Part shown: piece after piece, positions 22,516 through 33,176 of the stretch
Position numbering within the stretch: the stretch's first letter is position 1
Layout of the letters: every line of letters starts with the position of its first letter
Assembly (NCBI RefSeq): GCF_000003195.3
Contig: NC_012870.2
Coordinates: forward strand, 25,846,501 to 25,910,500
DNA length: 64,000 bases
From: Sorghum bicolor
Lineage: Eukaryota > Streptophyta > Magnoliopsida > Poales > Poaceae
Direction of reading: 5' to 3'
The notes under the pieces: generated by a model
The model's input: the letters and a program-made list of their open reading frames with translations, nothing else
The model's database searches: none
Told to the model about the DNA's origin: nothing
Made by a program: the position numbers and the translations under genes

Positions 22516-23300
22516 AGTTTCCATAATTAGACATAACAAGTTTACTAGTCTCAAACAGGAACTCATAACTATCTAGACAAAACAAGGATGTTGCATATTC
22601 TTCAAATGGCTAATATTTGTTGAAGTGGCACTTAGTTCGATTAGGGATGAAAACACTCAAAAAGGTTCGGAAAAGTCTCTAGCCACTTTTAATTTCACAA
22701 AACAAAAATGGAATCGGGAACCTTGGTTGGGAAAACAATAATGGAAATGTCGGAAACAAGAGAATTTGATTGCGTCCACATTGATAATAGTTGGAACCAA
22801 TTTTGGAACACCAAAAATGATGAATTCAAGATATAAGATCATACAATTCCATAAGGCATGATGTAGGGTAACATCTATTATGAATGTATATTTCCATAGA
22901 GCCATAGACTAGGGAATATAAATTTTAATTCTCATTATTTACTTTGGAAAACAGAACTAGATAACTGCAAAAAATGGAAAGTGGAAGAAAATAATAATAA
23001 AATTTGCCAACCTAGCCATGGTGCATTCCTAGGGCACCATTAAACATGGATGAACTCCCAAGTCTGTGAATGAACTTGGGCCAAACTAGAGTTGCGCTTG
23101 GGTTGGAACTCCTGGGGCATGGGCTTCCTGCCTCTTGGGCACAAAAACAACACTAGGGGTAGTGCAGCATTGATGTAGACAAAACCTGATCTTCCGATAG
23201 GTAAGATAGCATCGATTGGTGGAGACTCAATGTTCACGATCTAGGCTTCAAACTAAGATTGATTTGGACCCCACAACCATTACACCACTGCTCCGTTGGT
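22516..23300. other. Non-coding spacer with a segment shared with the SIN2 upstream region
   Basis: Mostly featureless. Around 23042-23110 a stretch (AACATGG.TGAACTCCC, CTTGGGCCAAAC, GTTGCGCTTGGG) matches 32877-32920, just upstream of the GTPase gene. Confidence 0.5.
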
Positions 23301-24043
23301 TATCAATCACGCGAACGTGATTAACCTCGCCGAGAAGGCTTTGCTGCAAGCGAACTGAGAACACAAGCAAGAAAGGGATGAACACAATCTGAAATTGAAA
23401 ATAAATATGAGGCTCTGAATGAGGAGAAGTTCAAGTTTTTATTTGAAAGGACTAATCGCCAAAGGCGAATAAGATCAAAAACAGGGCCCTGGTTCAACAA
23501 CAAACAATCTTGGCGATACAGTTGTGGCAAACGATGTATGTTTTACGTGGAAAACAAGAACCCAACAAAATCCCAACCCTAACGAGAGTTATGGTGGCAT
23601 AATATAGAGTCTTGGGTGTCACCCCTGGACACAACCCTAATGGCCCCAAACACGATACATGGTCCAACAGAGCAAAAGACGATGTCATAGTTTCCTTGCA
23701 GTTTCTGGATGCTAACTTGTTTCAACGATTCCTGTTGATTCCAAGGGATTTTGAAGTGATACTATTTGCATTGGATTCCTTATCAAATTAGCTTTTCATC
23801 CATATATGGATCATCAAAATAGAGTCTGAATACATCCGTCTGACTAGTTTATGATAGATTGGACTTGGAGACCGAGGCAGACCCGAAATCGTGTTGGATC
23901 GGGCCTCCGGCTTGTGTTGGACGCCCATGCTGGACCTTCTTCTCTCCTTAGCTCGTATGTGATGAAGTGATGTCCTCATCATCTTTCTTTTCTTGAATTG
24001 AAATCATCCTCGACTGAAGTAGATCTTCTTCTCCAATGGATGA

Positions 24044-25865
24044 CTACAATGGTAGCTCCGGTAAATGTTCATCTTGGCATCCAATCCTTTTCAAAGATGG
24101 TTTCCATGGTGGTCTCCATACTGAAAATTTGTCCTCATTCTCCTGCAAAAGGTTAGTACCAACAAGAGGCATAGCACTAGGAATAGGATCAATTGAACAT
24201 ATAGGTGTTGTACAAGTTAAAACATAATATGGTGCATGATCATCGAAATCAGCTAGAACAAGAATAGACTTAAGAGCAAATAAAACTCCTTCCACATTTA
24301 TGTTACTTGATTGTTCAATTGCTGGTTTACTAGAATCTTTCACATGGCTATTCTTTTTCTTTTCAGCAAGTTCCTTTTCATATTGCACAATTTCTGTAGG
24401 AGCTAAAGGAAGCAATGCAACAGTCTTTCCTTTATACATGAAAGTATATCTATTTTGTCTACCATGATGTACAATATTATTATCATATTAATTACCAAGA
24501 GCGGCCTAATAAAAGTGAACAAGTTTGCATAGGTACGACATCAAAATTAGCATAATCATGATATGACTCTATAGAAAAATATACACATGCAAATTGTGTT
24601 ACCTTTGCCTTACCGCTATTGTTGAACTACAGAACGTGGTATGGATGTGGAAGAGCATGTGTACCTAAATCAAAGGTCTTGGCAAGATCTGAACTTACCA
24701 AGTTATTACTGCTCCCACCATCAATTATATCACGAACACGATAATTGTTGACAATGAGAAACATTTGAAATAGATTATGGCGTTGTAGCTTGTCCACTGG
24801 CTCGAATTGTGTAATTAAAACATGTTGAGCAAAGATGAATTGGTAGTTTGCAGTGCATTCTACACTATCACTTACCTCATCAACATCGCCAGAGCTATCT
24901 ATAAATTTATATGCATTAAGATCAGTCGTAAGTACAAATTCATTCTCTTTATCACTAGCACTAACATACGCACCATTATCAATAACAATATATGCACATT
25001 TATTGGGACATTCCATCATGATATGTCCCATACTCTTGCAGCGGTGGCAAACAATCTTCATAGAGTTGCTAGAGGAAGGTGTAGCAGATCCACTAGACAA
25101 AGGTGTGATAGGCGAACTCTTCTTTATAAGTGCTGGTGGTGTCTACATATTAGAAAATTTACTCACCTCGGTTGGACATGAAGGAGTGAATGAAGTTGTG
25201 GAACACATGGGTTGTCGTCCCTGTACTTCCCTTTGAATTTTTATAGCAAAATAATGTAACTGGGGAAATCTAGTCCGTTCTTTATAGTGTAGGATATCTT
25301 GTATTTCATGAGGCAAGCCACCAAAAAATCTAGAACACTTATCCATTTCATCTTCTTGTATATTACTATGTGGTAAACCAATTAAAAGGTCCTAATAATA
25401 TTCCTCGACACTTTTAGTACCTTGATTTAAATGTTGTAGTTTTAATCGTAGATCATGCTGATAATATGGCAGAACAAATCTCATTTTCATTCATCATTTA
25501 AGTACAGTCCAAGTTTGAGGTATTTGAGTATTAGCATTAGCATTACTGCAAATATCATTCGACCAGAAAAGGGGCAAAACTAGTAAACTCACTAGTAGCA
25601 AGTCTAACTTTATGTTCTTCAGGTACTCGATGAGAGCTAAATTTTTTATCTATAACAATCTCTCAATCTAAATATGCTTCAGGATCATCAGAACTAGAGA
25701 AAGGAAGCATCTTAAACTTGGTTTTAGAGAAGGATCATTGTTATCACGGTTATTACCTCCCATACCACGTCAGTTAAAGTTCAACTGCTCATGGTTACAT
25801 GCATTCTTAGCACATCGAGCTTCCGCTTAAGTGTCGCCATCATCCTCAGCATCCCCTTCTTTGAG

Positions 25866-25907
<42 letters not shown>

Positions 25908-26090
25908 TCGGTGTGGTTTAGGATGTCGTTGTTCAACATTTTCAACTCCTCGAGCCAAGTTGGTGATTTGTTGAAGGATCTTATTAAGCTTGTCATTAAG
26001 AATGCGGCCAAGCACATTCTTGGAAACACGATCATTGGAATATGCAGGAGGCTTCATGCCTTTGCCACTACCTTTGCCACCGCCTGACAT
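24044..26090 (-). pseudogene. gag-protease remnant of the second Ty3-like element
   Basis: The pieces, in order: an N-terminal part starting MSGGGKGSGKG with a run of 14 Asp encoded by an (ATC)n repeat; a gag piece (RFFGGLPHEIQDILHYKER, REVQGRQ) at 25143-25346; and a zinc knuckle CHRCKSMGHIMMECPNKC with a protease-like DGGSSNNLVS at 24627-25100. A further piece at 24044-24439 has YKGKTVALLPL. The pieces lie in different frames with stops between, so the gene is dead. Family assignment rests on the knuckle and the GSSNN protease motif. Confidence 0.65.
25867..25909. repeat. (ATC)n trinucleotide repeat
   Basis: About 14 ATC/TCA units in the gag remnant, read as poly-Asp on the - strand. Confidence 0.92.
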
Positions 26091-26659
26091 GGTTAGTAGA
26101 AAGGAAAAGACAACACATATAGTATTATCCCTACCAACAACTTAGTATGTGGACAAGGAAAAACAAGACACTCAAATCTCAAGCGTCTTACCATAGTCTT
26201 ACAAGTATTCTTACCAAAATAATAGGCGGTGCAATCGGTCGGTGACTGTGATACCATTGTAGCTTGACTGTAACAGTTGCAAATGAACCTATACTTGATT
26301 AGAAGAAATTGGACCTTGGACATACAAAATATAATAAAAAAGATTAGCAATAACTGCAAAGCTGAATAAATATCCCGAATACTTGTCTTAGTTGTTGGCT
26401 TTTTCACGTTCCAAGTACCATATGTATCAAGTAAATGTGGTGAAAGAAATCTACTATACCTAAATAGGAGGAACCCAATAGTAGATTTCTCTGCGATTTC
26501 ATGAAGCCACGTCATCATATAGGGCCCGCTTTTCTCTACATCAATGACCACTTGCATGTTCTCCTTCCCGACGCAGTAAATGCTGGCACCTATTCCTCTT
26601 CCTAACATGTAAATGGACTAACAAATGCCACTCACGAGCAAATAAAAAACCACTCTAGC

Positions 26660-29600
26660 ATAGGGGCGGATGTAGCGTATAGCGTCGGGGTCCGTCGACC
26701 CCGATGACTTCCGTAGAACATGTGTTAGCCCACGTAATCTCACCATATTGGACCCTAATAAAATAAAATAAAATGTTGACCCCAACAACTTGTAGTCTAG
26801 TCCGATGAACGATGGTGTACGGAGCAATTAGCAGGCCATAAAGCACACTAAAGCCCAATTTGTACAAGAATACATAACACATAAGCTAACTAGCTAAAGC
26901 TAATAAGCCCAAACTACGTCCTACGTACTAACCGCACGCCACCGATTACTCTTCCTTTCCTAGTTTCCTTCATGTACGCTTGACTCTTGGAGTCTTTGGT
27001 TTTTTTCCAATCTACCAATTCAACTCATCGTCTTCCTCCTCAACGTTGCATCTCGCCGTTGCCGACTTGCCTAGCGTGACGACGTACTGATGGCAGGTGA
27101 GAAAATTAAATATATTTAATATTTGACCATATACCCACAGGCACGGTTGCTCACTGTTCAATTGTGTTCTCTAATTTGACAGTCAACCAAAGCACAATGG
27201 AACAATACTTGAAAGAAAAAAATCCCCCTACTGATGCTGATGGTTAGAATCCTGATGGAGGTGCTTCTAGAAGAGATGGCCATGAGAATCTTGATGCAGG
27301 TGCTTCAAGAGGAGATGGCAACGAGAATCTTGATGCAGGCACTTCAAGAAGAGATGGAAGGGTAGCTGCAACAAACACCAATCATACTACTCTTCGTTCT
27401 TCGCGAGTCTCACGATGGGAGGTAAATTTTGATGAGCTTCCGTATGATCCAGTGGATAGAAGGAGAATTTCATATTATATAGGCCAAAGTCTACAAGATG
27501 AGATAAGACGCAAGTATTTGATTAGAGGTCCATTTAGACCACCACCTAGTTTTAGGTATCCAGAAAAGATTATAGCAGGCCATCCATGTTGATTTCACTC
27601 TGAATGGTTCACAGAATTTGATTGGCTAGAGTACATCGAAAATATGGATAGATGTTTTTGTTTTATACTGCTACTTATTTAGAGATTCTAATGAGGGACA
27701 AGGTGGGAATGATGCATTTGTGAAAAAGGGTTGGGATGGCTACAACAAAAAGGACAGGCTTTAAGCTCATGTAGGCACCTGACCTAATAGTTTTCATAAT
27801 ACATCAGTTTTAGATGCAACAATTTGATGAAGCCTGATCGATCCATTGCCAATGCTATCAACAAGCAGAGAGATGTCACTAAAGAAGAGTATGTTGCCAG
27901 ATTGAATACTTCTATCGATGCTGCCCGATACTTGTTGCATCAAGGTTTAGCTTTCTGTGGTCATGATGAGTCAGAGAAGTCCAACAATAAGGGAAACTTT
28001 GGTGAATTGGTACAACTTTTGAAAAAGCAAAATGAGAAAACTAAAAACAATATTCTAAATGATGCTCAAATGTTGTCTCCAGAGGATATTGCAAACTGTT
28101 TTGCCGAGGTAATATTTTTAATGTTTTTGAGTTACAATACAAATACTTATATTATATAGGTGAGTTAACCATGTATTTTTATCCAGATAATAGTAAAAAT
28201 CTATTGTTAAAGAAATCTATGGAGATGTATTTTGCTTATTGGTAGATGAGTCAGCTGATGTCTCAGGTAAGGAACATATGGTAGTGGTTTTGAGATATGT
28301 GGACAAGCTTGGGTTAATAAAAGAGAGACTTATTGGCATTGTTCATGTGAGTGAGACCTCAGCTTCATGTCTTAAATCAAATATTGATAGTCTATTTGGC
28401 AAAGTATGGATTGAGCATGACACAAGTTAGAGGCCAAGGGTACGATGGAGCAAGCAACATGAGAGGGGAGTTTAATGGATTAAGAGCTTTAATCATGAGA
28501 GAAAATAGCTCTGCATATTATATCCACTATTTTGCTCATCAGTTGCAGTTAGTCATTGTTGCAGTAGCCAAAAAGAACGATGATATTGGTGATTTCTTTG
28601 ACATGGTATCTCTACTAATAATTAATGTTGCCGGAGCCTCTTGCAAAAGGAAGGATATGATTAAAGAAATTCAACAAGAAAGAGTTAGTAAAGAAATAGG
28701 CAGTGGACAACTCACAAGTGGAACATGATTAAATCAGGAACAATCACTTCAAAGAGCCAGTGATACTCGTTGGTCCTCTCATTATAGAACCCTTTTGAGA
28801 ATAAGTAGTCTGTTCCTGATATCATTGAAGTGCTCCAATATGTTGAAAAAGAAGGTCCAACTGATGTAAAGAGACGCCAAGCTCGTGGCCTCTCGGACTA
28901 TATGAAGAATTTTGATTTTGTGTTTAACTTGAAACTAATGTTGCTTATTTTGGGACATGCAAATTCATTGTCACTATCACTACAGTGGAAAGATAAAGAT
29001 ATCTTAGAGGCCATGACAGAGGTGAAGTTAACAAAACAAAAATTCTAGCAAATAAGGGATGATGGTTGGGATTCGTTATTAGTGGATGTAATGTCCTTTT
29101 GTGAAGCTCATGGCATCAAAAAGTTGAACATGGAACAAGAGTACATTAACCGACGCAAACCAAGGCAAAAGACCTGACGCACAAACTATGAACACTACAA
29201 GTATGATAGCTTGAACCCAATTATTGATTTGCAGCTTGCAGAATTTAATGATCGTTTCAATGACATAAATTCTGAATTGCTTACCAATGTTGCTGCTTTT
29301 AATCCTAAGAATTCATTCGAAGCTTTCAAATTTGAGAGTTTGATGGAGTTGGCAAAGGCATATCCTAGTGATTTTGATTCAAATCAGCTAGACGATCTTA
29401 GTATTGAGCTCAATCTTTACATTGATAATGTGTGAGCTGATCCAAGATTTGCCCAATTGGATACTATTTCTGAACTTGGTAGATTGATGGTGCATACAAA
29501 AAAATCATATTGCTTTTGCTTTGGTATATTGACTCCTCAAACTTGTTCTAGTTCTTCCTATTGCCACAGCATCAGTGGAAAGATGTTTTTCAGTGGTGAA

Positions 29601-29952
29601 AATTGTGAAGACAGATCTACGGAACCGTATGGGGGATGCATTTATGAATGACTCTGTTGTTTGCTTCATGGAACAAGAACTTCTTGATGCAATCCCAAAT
29701 GATGATGTCATAGTTCAATTTCAGAATATGGAGGACCGTACTCGTAGAGTGAAATTATAAGAGGTAACCATCACAGAAAAAGTTTTTTTTATCTTATTAC
29801 AACATTGTTATTGGAGGTAACCAGTATTGTTAAAATCTTGCGTGTGTTGTAGTGTTAGATTACTGATTTTTTTTTGGATTGAGATCACTGTAAAATTAGT
29901 GTCATGAGTATGTGCCGACCCCGACGCCAACTTTTTCTACATCCACCACTGT
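26660..29952 (+). mobile_element. Decayed hAT transposon, 3.3 kb, with both ends
   Basis: The left end ATAGGGGCGGATGTAG and the right end (inverted) CAGTGGTGGATGTAG match in most positions, and GCGTCGGGGTC follows in both after a short gap. Coding remnants between belong to one transposase. Flanking 8-mers agree only in part (…TCTAGC against …TGTAGC), as expected for an old copy, so the exact edges may be off by a base or two. Confidence 0.75.
27196..29760 (+). pseudogene. hAT transposase of the DUF4371 / zinc-finger MYM-like type, fragmented
   Basis: The start MEQYLKEKNPPTDADG at 27196 hits a stop soon after. Fragments then follow in order. One (27430-27650) matches the leading TTF/zinc-finger region. 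One (27824-28130) has NKQRDVTKEEY and EDIANCFAEVI. One (28239-28430) has VDESADVSGKEHMVVVLRYVD, and another (28430-28728) has GQGYDGASNMRGEFNGL and YYIHYFAHQLQLVIVAVAK. The last (29575-29760) is the hAT C-terminal dimerisation region (MERCFSVVKIVKTDLRNRMGD). Frames change and stops intervene at several points, so no transposase can be made. Motif order fits DUF4371 hAT elements of plants. Confidence 0.78.
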
Positions 29953-29959
29953 GTGTAGC

Positions 29960-30275
29960 GCCAATGGCGATGCAGCTAATGACACAGCTGCCTGATTAAT
30001 ATAATAATACCCATATTCATATTATTTCCTTGTTAGCCTTTGTATCGTTTTCTTCGTTCTTTTTACATATGAGCACCAACCAACCAGCTTGATGCTTGAC
30101 ATAGCTAGGATCACCAGGTGTTTTTTTTGTTAATGTGTCTACAACACGTGTTTCATTAAGACAAAGGATAGGATCACCAGATGAGTGCATATATTCGCCA
30201 TATACTCTTTTTATCATGAAATATACTGTATTCTGGTCACCGTATACTCCCTGTATGTATCTAAGTGTGTTTTGT
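29960..30275. repeat. Segmental duplication, copy 1 (unoccupied)
   Basis: It starts CCAATGGCGATGCAGC and ends near CTCCCTGTATGTATCTAAG. It is closely alike to 31769-32855 once two insertions are removed from the latter. Copy 1 keeps the joined sites CTTGTTAGCCTTTG and CCGTATACTCCC that are split in copy 2. Both contain the same small LINE stub. Confidence 0.85.
30121..30169 (-). mobile_element. 49-bp LINE 3'-end stub
   Basis: AGGATCACCAG(G/A)TG flanks it at 30107-30120 and 30170-30183. It begins with eight Ts on +, a poly-A tail on the - strand. The same stub is in duplication copy 2 (about 32134-32181). Confidence 0.6.
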
Positions 30276-30289
30276 TCAGATGACTTTAA

Positions 30290-31760
30290 ATTCTGCACTT
30301 TTGTCATGAGTTAATGGTAGCTATCCAAAATTATTAGTGTGCATTAAATATTAATTATCTTTGCATCTGTCTTACATTATTAAAATTGGAATTTATTTTA
30401 TTATGTTTAGTCATCATTATATATTAAAGAGAAAATAAAAATCCTTATAGTGTGTTACAACCTGAAGGAATATTCATCGTCGTGGTATAAAAATAAAAAT
30501 GCCATACATATTTTTCCTGCATTATGAATAGAAAATCCCAAAAAGAAGAATTTAAAGAGATATCCTGTTAGAATTTTTCAATCTGTCTTAACCCATAAAG
30601 AACAACTAATCACTTATTGACTGACCACTAACCCCTTGTTATAATTTGAGCCTCGAGTTTTTAGTGTTCTTGTTGGAGTAACTTTTGCAAAATGATACTA
30701 TGATCAAGAGTAAGTTCATTTGGTGGTGTACGACTCATTTCCCTGAGATGAGAAAGATTGCTGCTGACAAGCTCACTTTAGAGATCACCCAACAAAAGAC
30801 CACAACTACATCTACCTTGAAGAGGAGCATCCCCATGTGTCTAGCTAAGTATTTTTCTACCTTTTAAAGTTCTACTATTTTAAGTTTTCCTTTCTAAGAA
30901 GTAATCAGTTGAACAACACATTAAAATAAATAAAATTTATCTTGGCTAATTATATATATAATATATGCTGTGATCTTAATCTTGAAAGTCAAATAAAGAG
31001 TATATTTATATTTCTGTTTAGTTGTTAAGAGTCAAATAAAAGTAATAAAAGATAAAATTTTGTTTTGAAGATGATGAATGCCTACTTTTCAGCCTTGAAT
31101 TCTTACGAGTTTTAGATATGATTGTTTCGATAAAAGAATTTGCTCTGAACTTAAAACTTGTGGGTAACATATGCTTGATCTAAGTTTAGATAATTGATGA
31201 ATATGGTATGAGAAAAGTATAAGCTGCTTTTTATCTTGTTCCTAGCAATACTATTTTTTGAAAATTTATCTTTTGAAAATTTGAAATCTTATATGATGAG
31301 TTCTTGTATGACAAAGCTTGAATTCCTTCCAAAGTTATATATGATATTTATAATTAGGAAAAATTTCCACATATATATGGTGGTCGTCTTTTATTGAGTT
31401 TAGTCAGCTTTGTTGTATACCTTATGAGAGGTTTGTTATGCTTTTAAAATCGAGATCATGTACACACCATCCATATATGCATTATTCCTATGCTGGGAGT
31501 AGGTGCACCACTACATTCCATCTAAGATGCACCTTAAAAAATATTTTGCTTCTATCTTTGGGAGTAAACAACCAAAAATATTACCTATAAGATAGCCCCT
31601 ATTAATACTCTAAGTTATTATTGATATCTCTTAAATATTTTGTTGTAAAAAGAGTCATGAAACTATGTAGAGAAGTATTGAAAAAATAGACTAAGCATGC
31701 GAGATATTAAAACAATGACTAGCGGGGTGTGTGTGGCTGCGGACCCTCTTCCGTGTGTCC
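30290..31760. other. AT-rich spacer between duplication copies
   Basis: No supported gene. A 60-codon frame at 30685 has no family features. I see no transposon ends. Confidence 0.4.
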
Positions 31761-31849
31761 TTATATAGGCCAACGGCGATGCTGCTAATGACACAGCTGC
31801 CTAATTAATATAATAATACCCATATTCATATTATTTTCTTGTTAGACCT

Positions 31850-32053
31850 TGTTTAGTTCCTAAAATTTTTTGTTTTTGCTTATTGTAGCATTTCGTTTTT
31901 ATTTGACAAACATTGTCCAATCACGGAGTAACTAGACTCAAAAGATTTATCTCACAAATTACAGATAAGCTGTGCAATTAGTTTTTATTTTTGTCTATAT
32001 TTAATACTTTATGCATGCGACCAAAGATTCGATTTGACGGGAAATCTTGAACT
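31850..32053. mobile_element. Tourist-like MITE lacking its right end
   Basis: The left end GACCTTGTTTAGTTCC follows TTA, the usual target. The core matches the copies at 4.5 and 54 kb. The right end stops at GGGAAATCTTGAAC, about 30 bp short of the AACTAAACAAGGCC terminus seen in full copies. Confidence 0.65.
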
Positions 32054-32259
32054 TTTGTATCATTTTCTTCGTTCTTTTTACATATGAGCACCAGCCACAG
32101 CTTGATGCTTGACATAGCTAGGATCACCAGGTGTTTTTTCACGAATGTGTCTACAACACGTGTTTCACTAAGACAAATAATAAGATCACCAGATGAGTGC
32201 ATATTATTTTATCTTGAAATATGTTGTATTTTGGCATTTGAGAGGTGTCGCCGTATACT

Positions 32260-32824
32260 TAGCGATGGCAATGGGTAATTACCCACTGGGTGTAGGTTCC
32301 CCATACCCTTACCCATGAGAAAATATTTTACCCGTTAATTTATCCATACCCGTGCACGGGTAAGAGTTTTTTCCCATACCCTTACCTATGCGGGTAACGG
32401 GTAACCCATGGCTTATCTTTACTCATGATTTTAAGAATATTTGCTATGAAAAAATACGTGTTTTAATATATCAGGCTCCCAAATTTAGCCAAAATATCAT
32501 AAATCATTAATAAACTCTTCAAATATACAAGCTACACGAACACACAATCAAATGATCTAATGGGTAAATCCATCATTACTAGATAACAATTCATAAAATT
32601 CACAAGTTCTATGATTCTAGTATAATTTATCGGGTTCAATTTACCCATGGGTTAACGGGTATGGGCAATGCAGTCCCATACCCTTACCCGCTTTACCCGC
32701 TGGGCGCTGGGTAAAGTTTTTTTCTATTATCTTACCCATGGGTAAAAATAAATAGGCATATCCTTATCCTAATGAGGTAATTACCCATCGGATTTCGAAT
32801 TTTGGGTAAAAATTACCATCTTTA
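32260..32824. mobile_element. hAT-type MITE, 565 bp, perfect 8-bp target duplication
   Basis: CGTATACT lies at 32252-32259 and 32825-32832. The ends TAGCGATGGCAATGGG and (inverted) TAAAGATGGTAATTTT are imperfect inverted repeats. The interior is rich in TACCCATGGGTAA-type palindromes. The duplicate segment at 30 kb has the single uninterrupted CCGTATACTCCC. A related fragment lies at 42027-42400. Confidence 0.85.
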
Positions 32825-32928
32825 CGTATACTCCCTGCATCCAAGTGTGTTTAGTTTTTTTGAGTGGAACCATTCAACATGGGTGAACTCCCGAACTTGG
32901 GCCAAACCAGTTGCGCTTGGGGCCTGCC

Positions 32929-32958
32929 AGTGCCAGTGCCAGTGCCAGTGCCAGGAGT
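32929..32958. repeat. Hexamer repeat (CCAGTG)n upstream of the GTPase gene
   Basis: About five CCAGTG units roughly 220 bp upstream of the SIN2 start codon. Confidence 0.9.
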
Positions 32959-33176
32959 ACAAAACTGGACCGAGCGTGGTGTGATGGGTTTTGGGGTCCA
33001 ATACACCCGAAGACACTGGCGGCCCAACGAAACGAGGCCTCAGCCCTCAGGCTAGGTTTTTTGCGCTTTTCCGCACAAGCACAAGCGCAGGCGGGCCGCC
33101 GGCGGAGTGGTCCGTCCCTTCTCCTTCCGAGCGAACCCGAGCAGGTGCCACTGGCATAGCCGGGGTACAGTACAGG

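Larger units (their letters stand above)
23320..26610 (-). mobile_element. Second Ty3/gypsy-like retrotransposon remnant
   Basis: It reads leftward. A PBS-like TGGTATCACAG on the - strand lies at about 26247-26258 with LTR-like DNA to its right. The gag start is at 26090 and gag, zinc knuckle and protease parts follow to about 24044. There is no reverse transcriptase or integrase. The left part (23320-24040) looks like LTR or 3' non-coding DNA of the same or another element. Frames are broken repeatedly. Confidence 0.65.
31769..32855. repeat. Segmental duplication, copy 2 (carrying two MITEs)
   Basis: It starts CCAACGGCGATGCTGC, holds a Tourist-like MITE copy at about 31850-32053 and a hAT-type MITE at 32260-32824, and ends at CTCCCTGCATCCAAG. 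Apart from the insertions it parallels 29960-30275, including the LINE stub. Confidence 0.85.

Noticed and set aside
30685..30867. 60-codon frame MQNDTMIKSKFIWWCTTHF
   Set aside because: No family features, AT-rich setting, length expected by chance.
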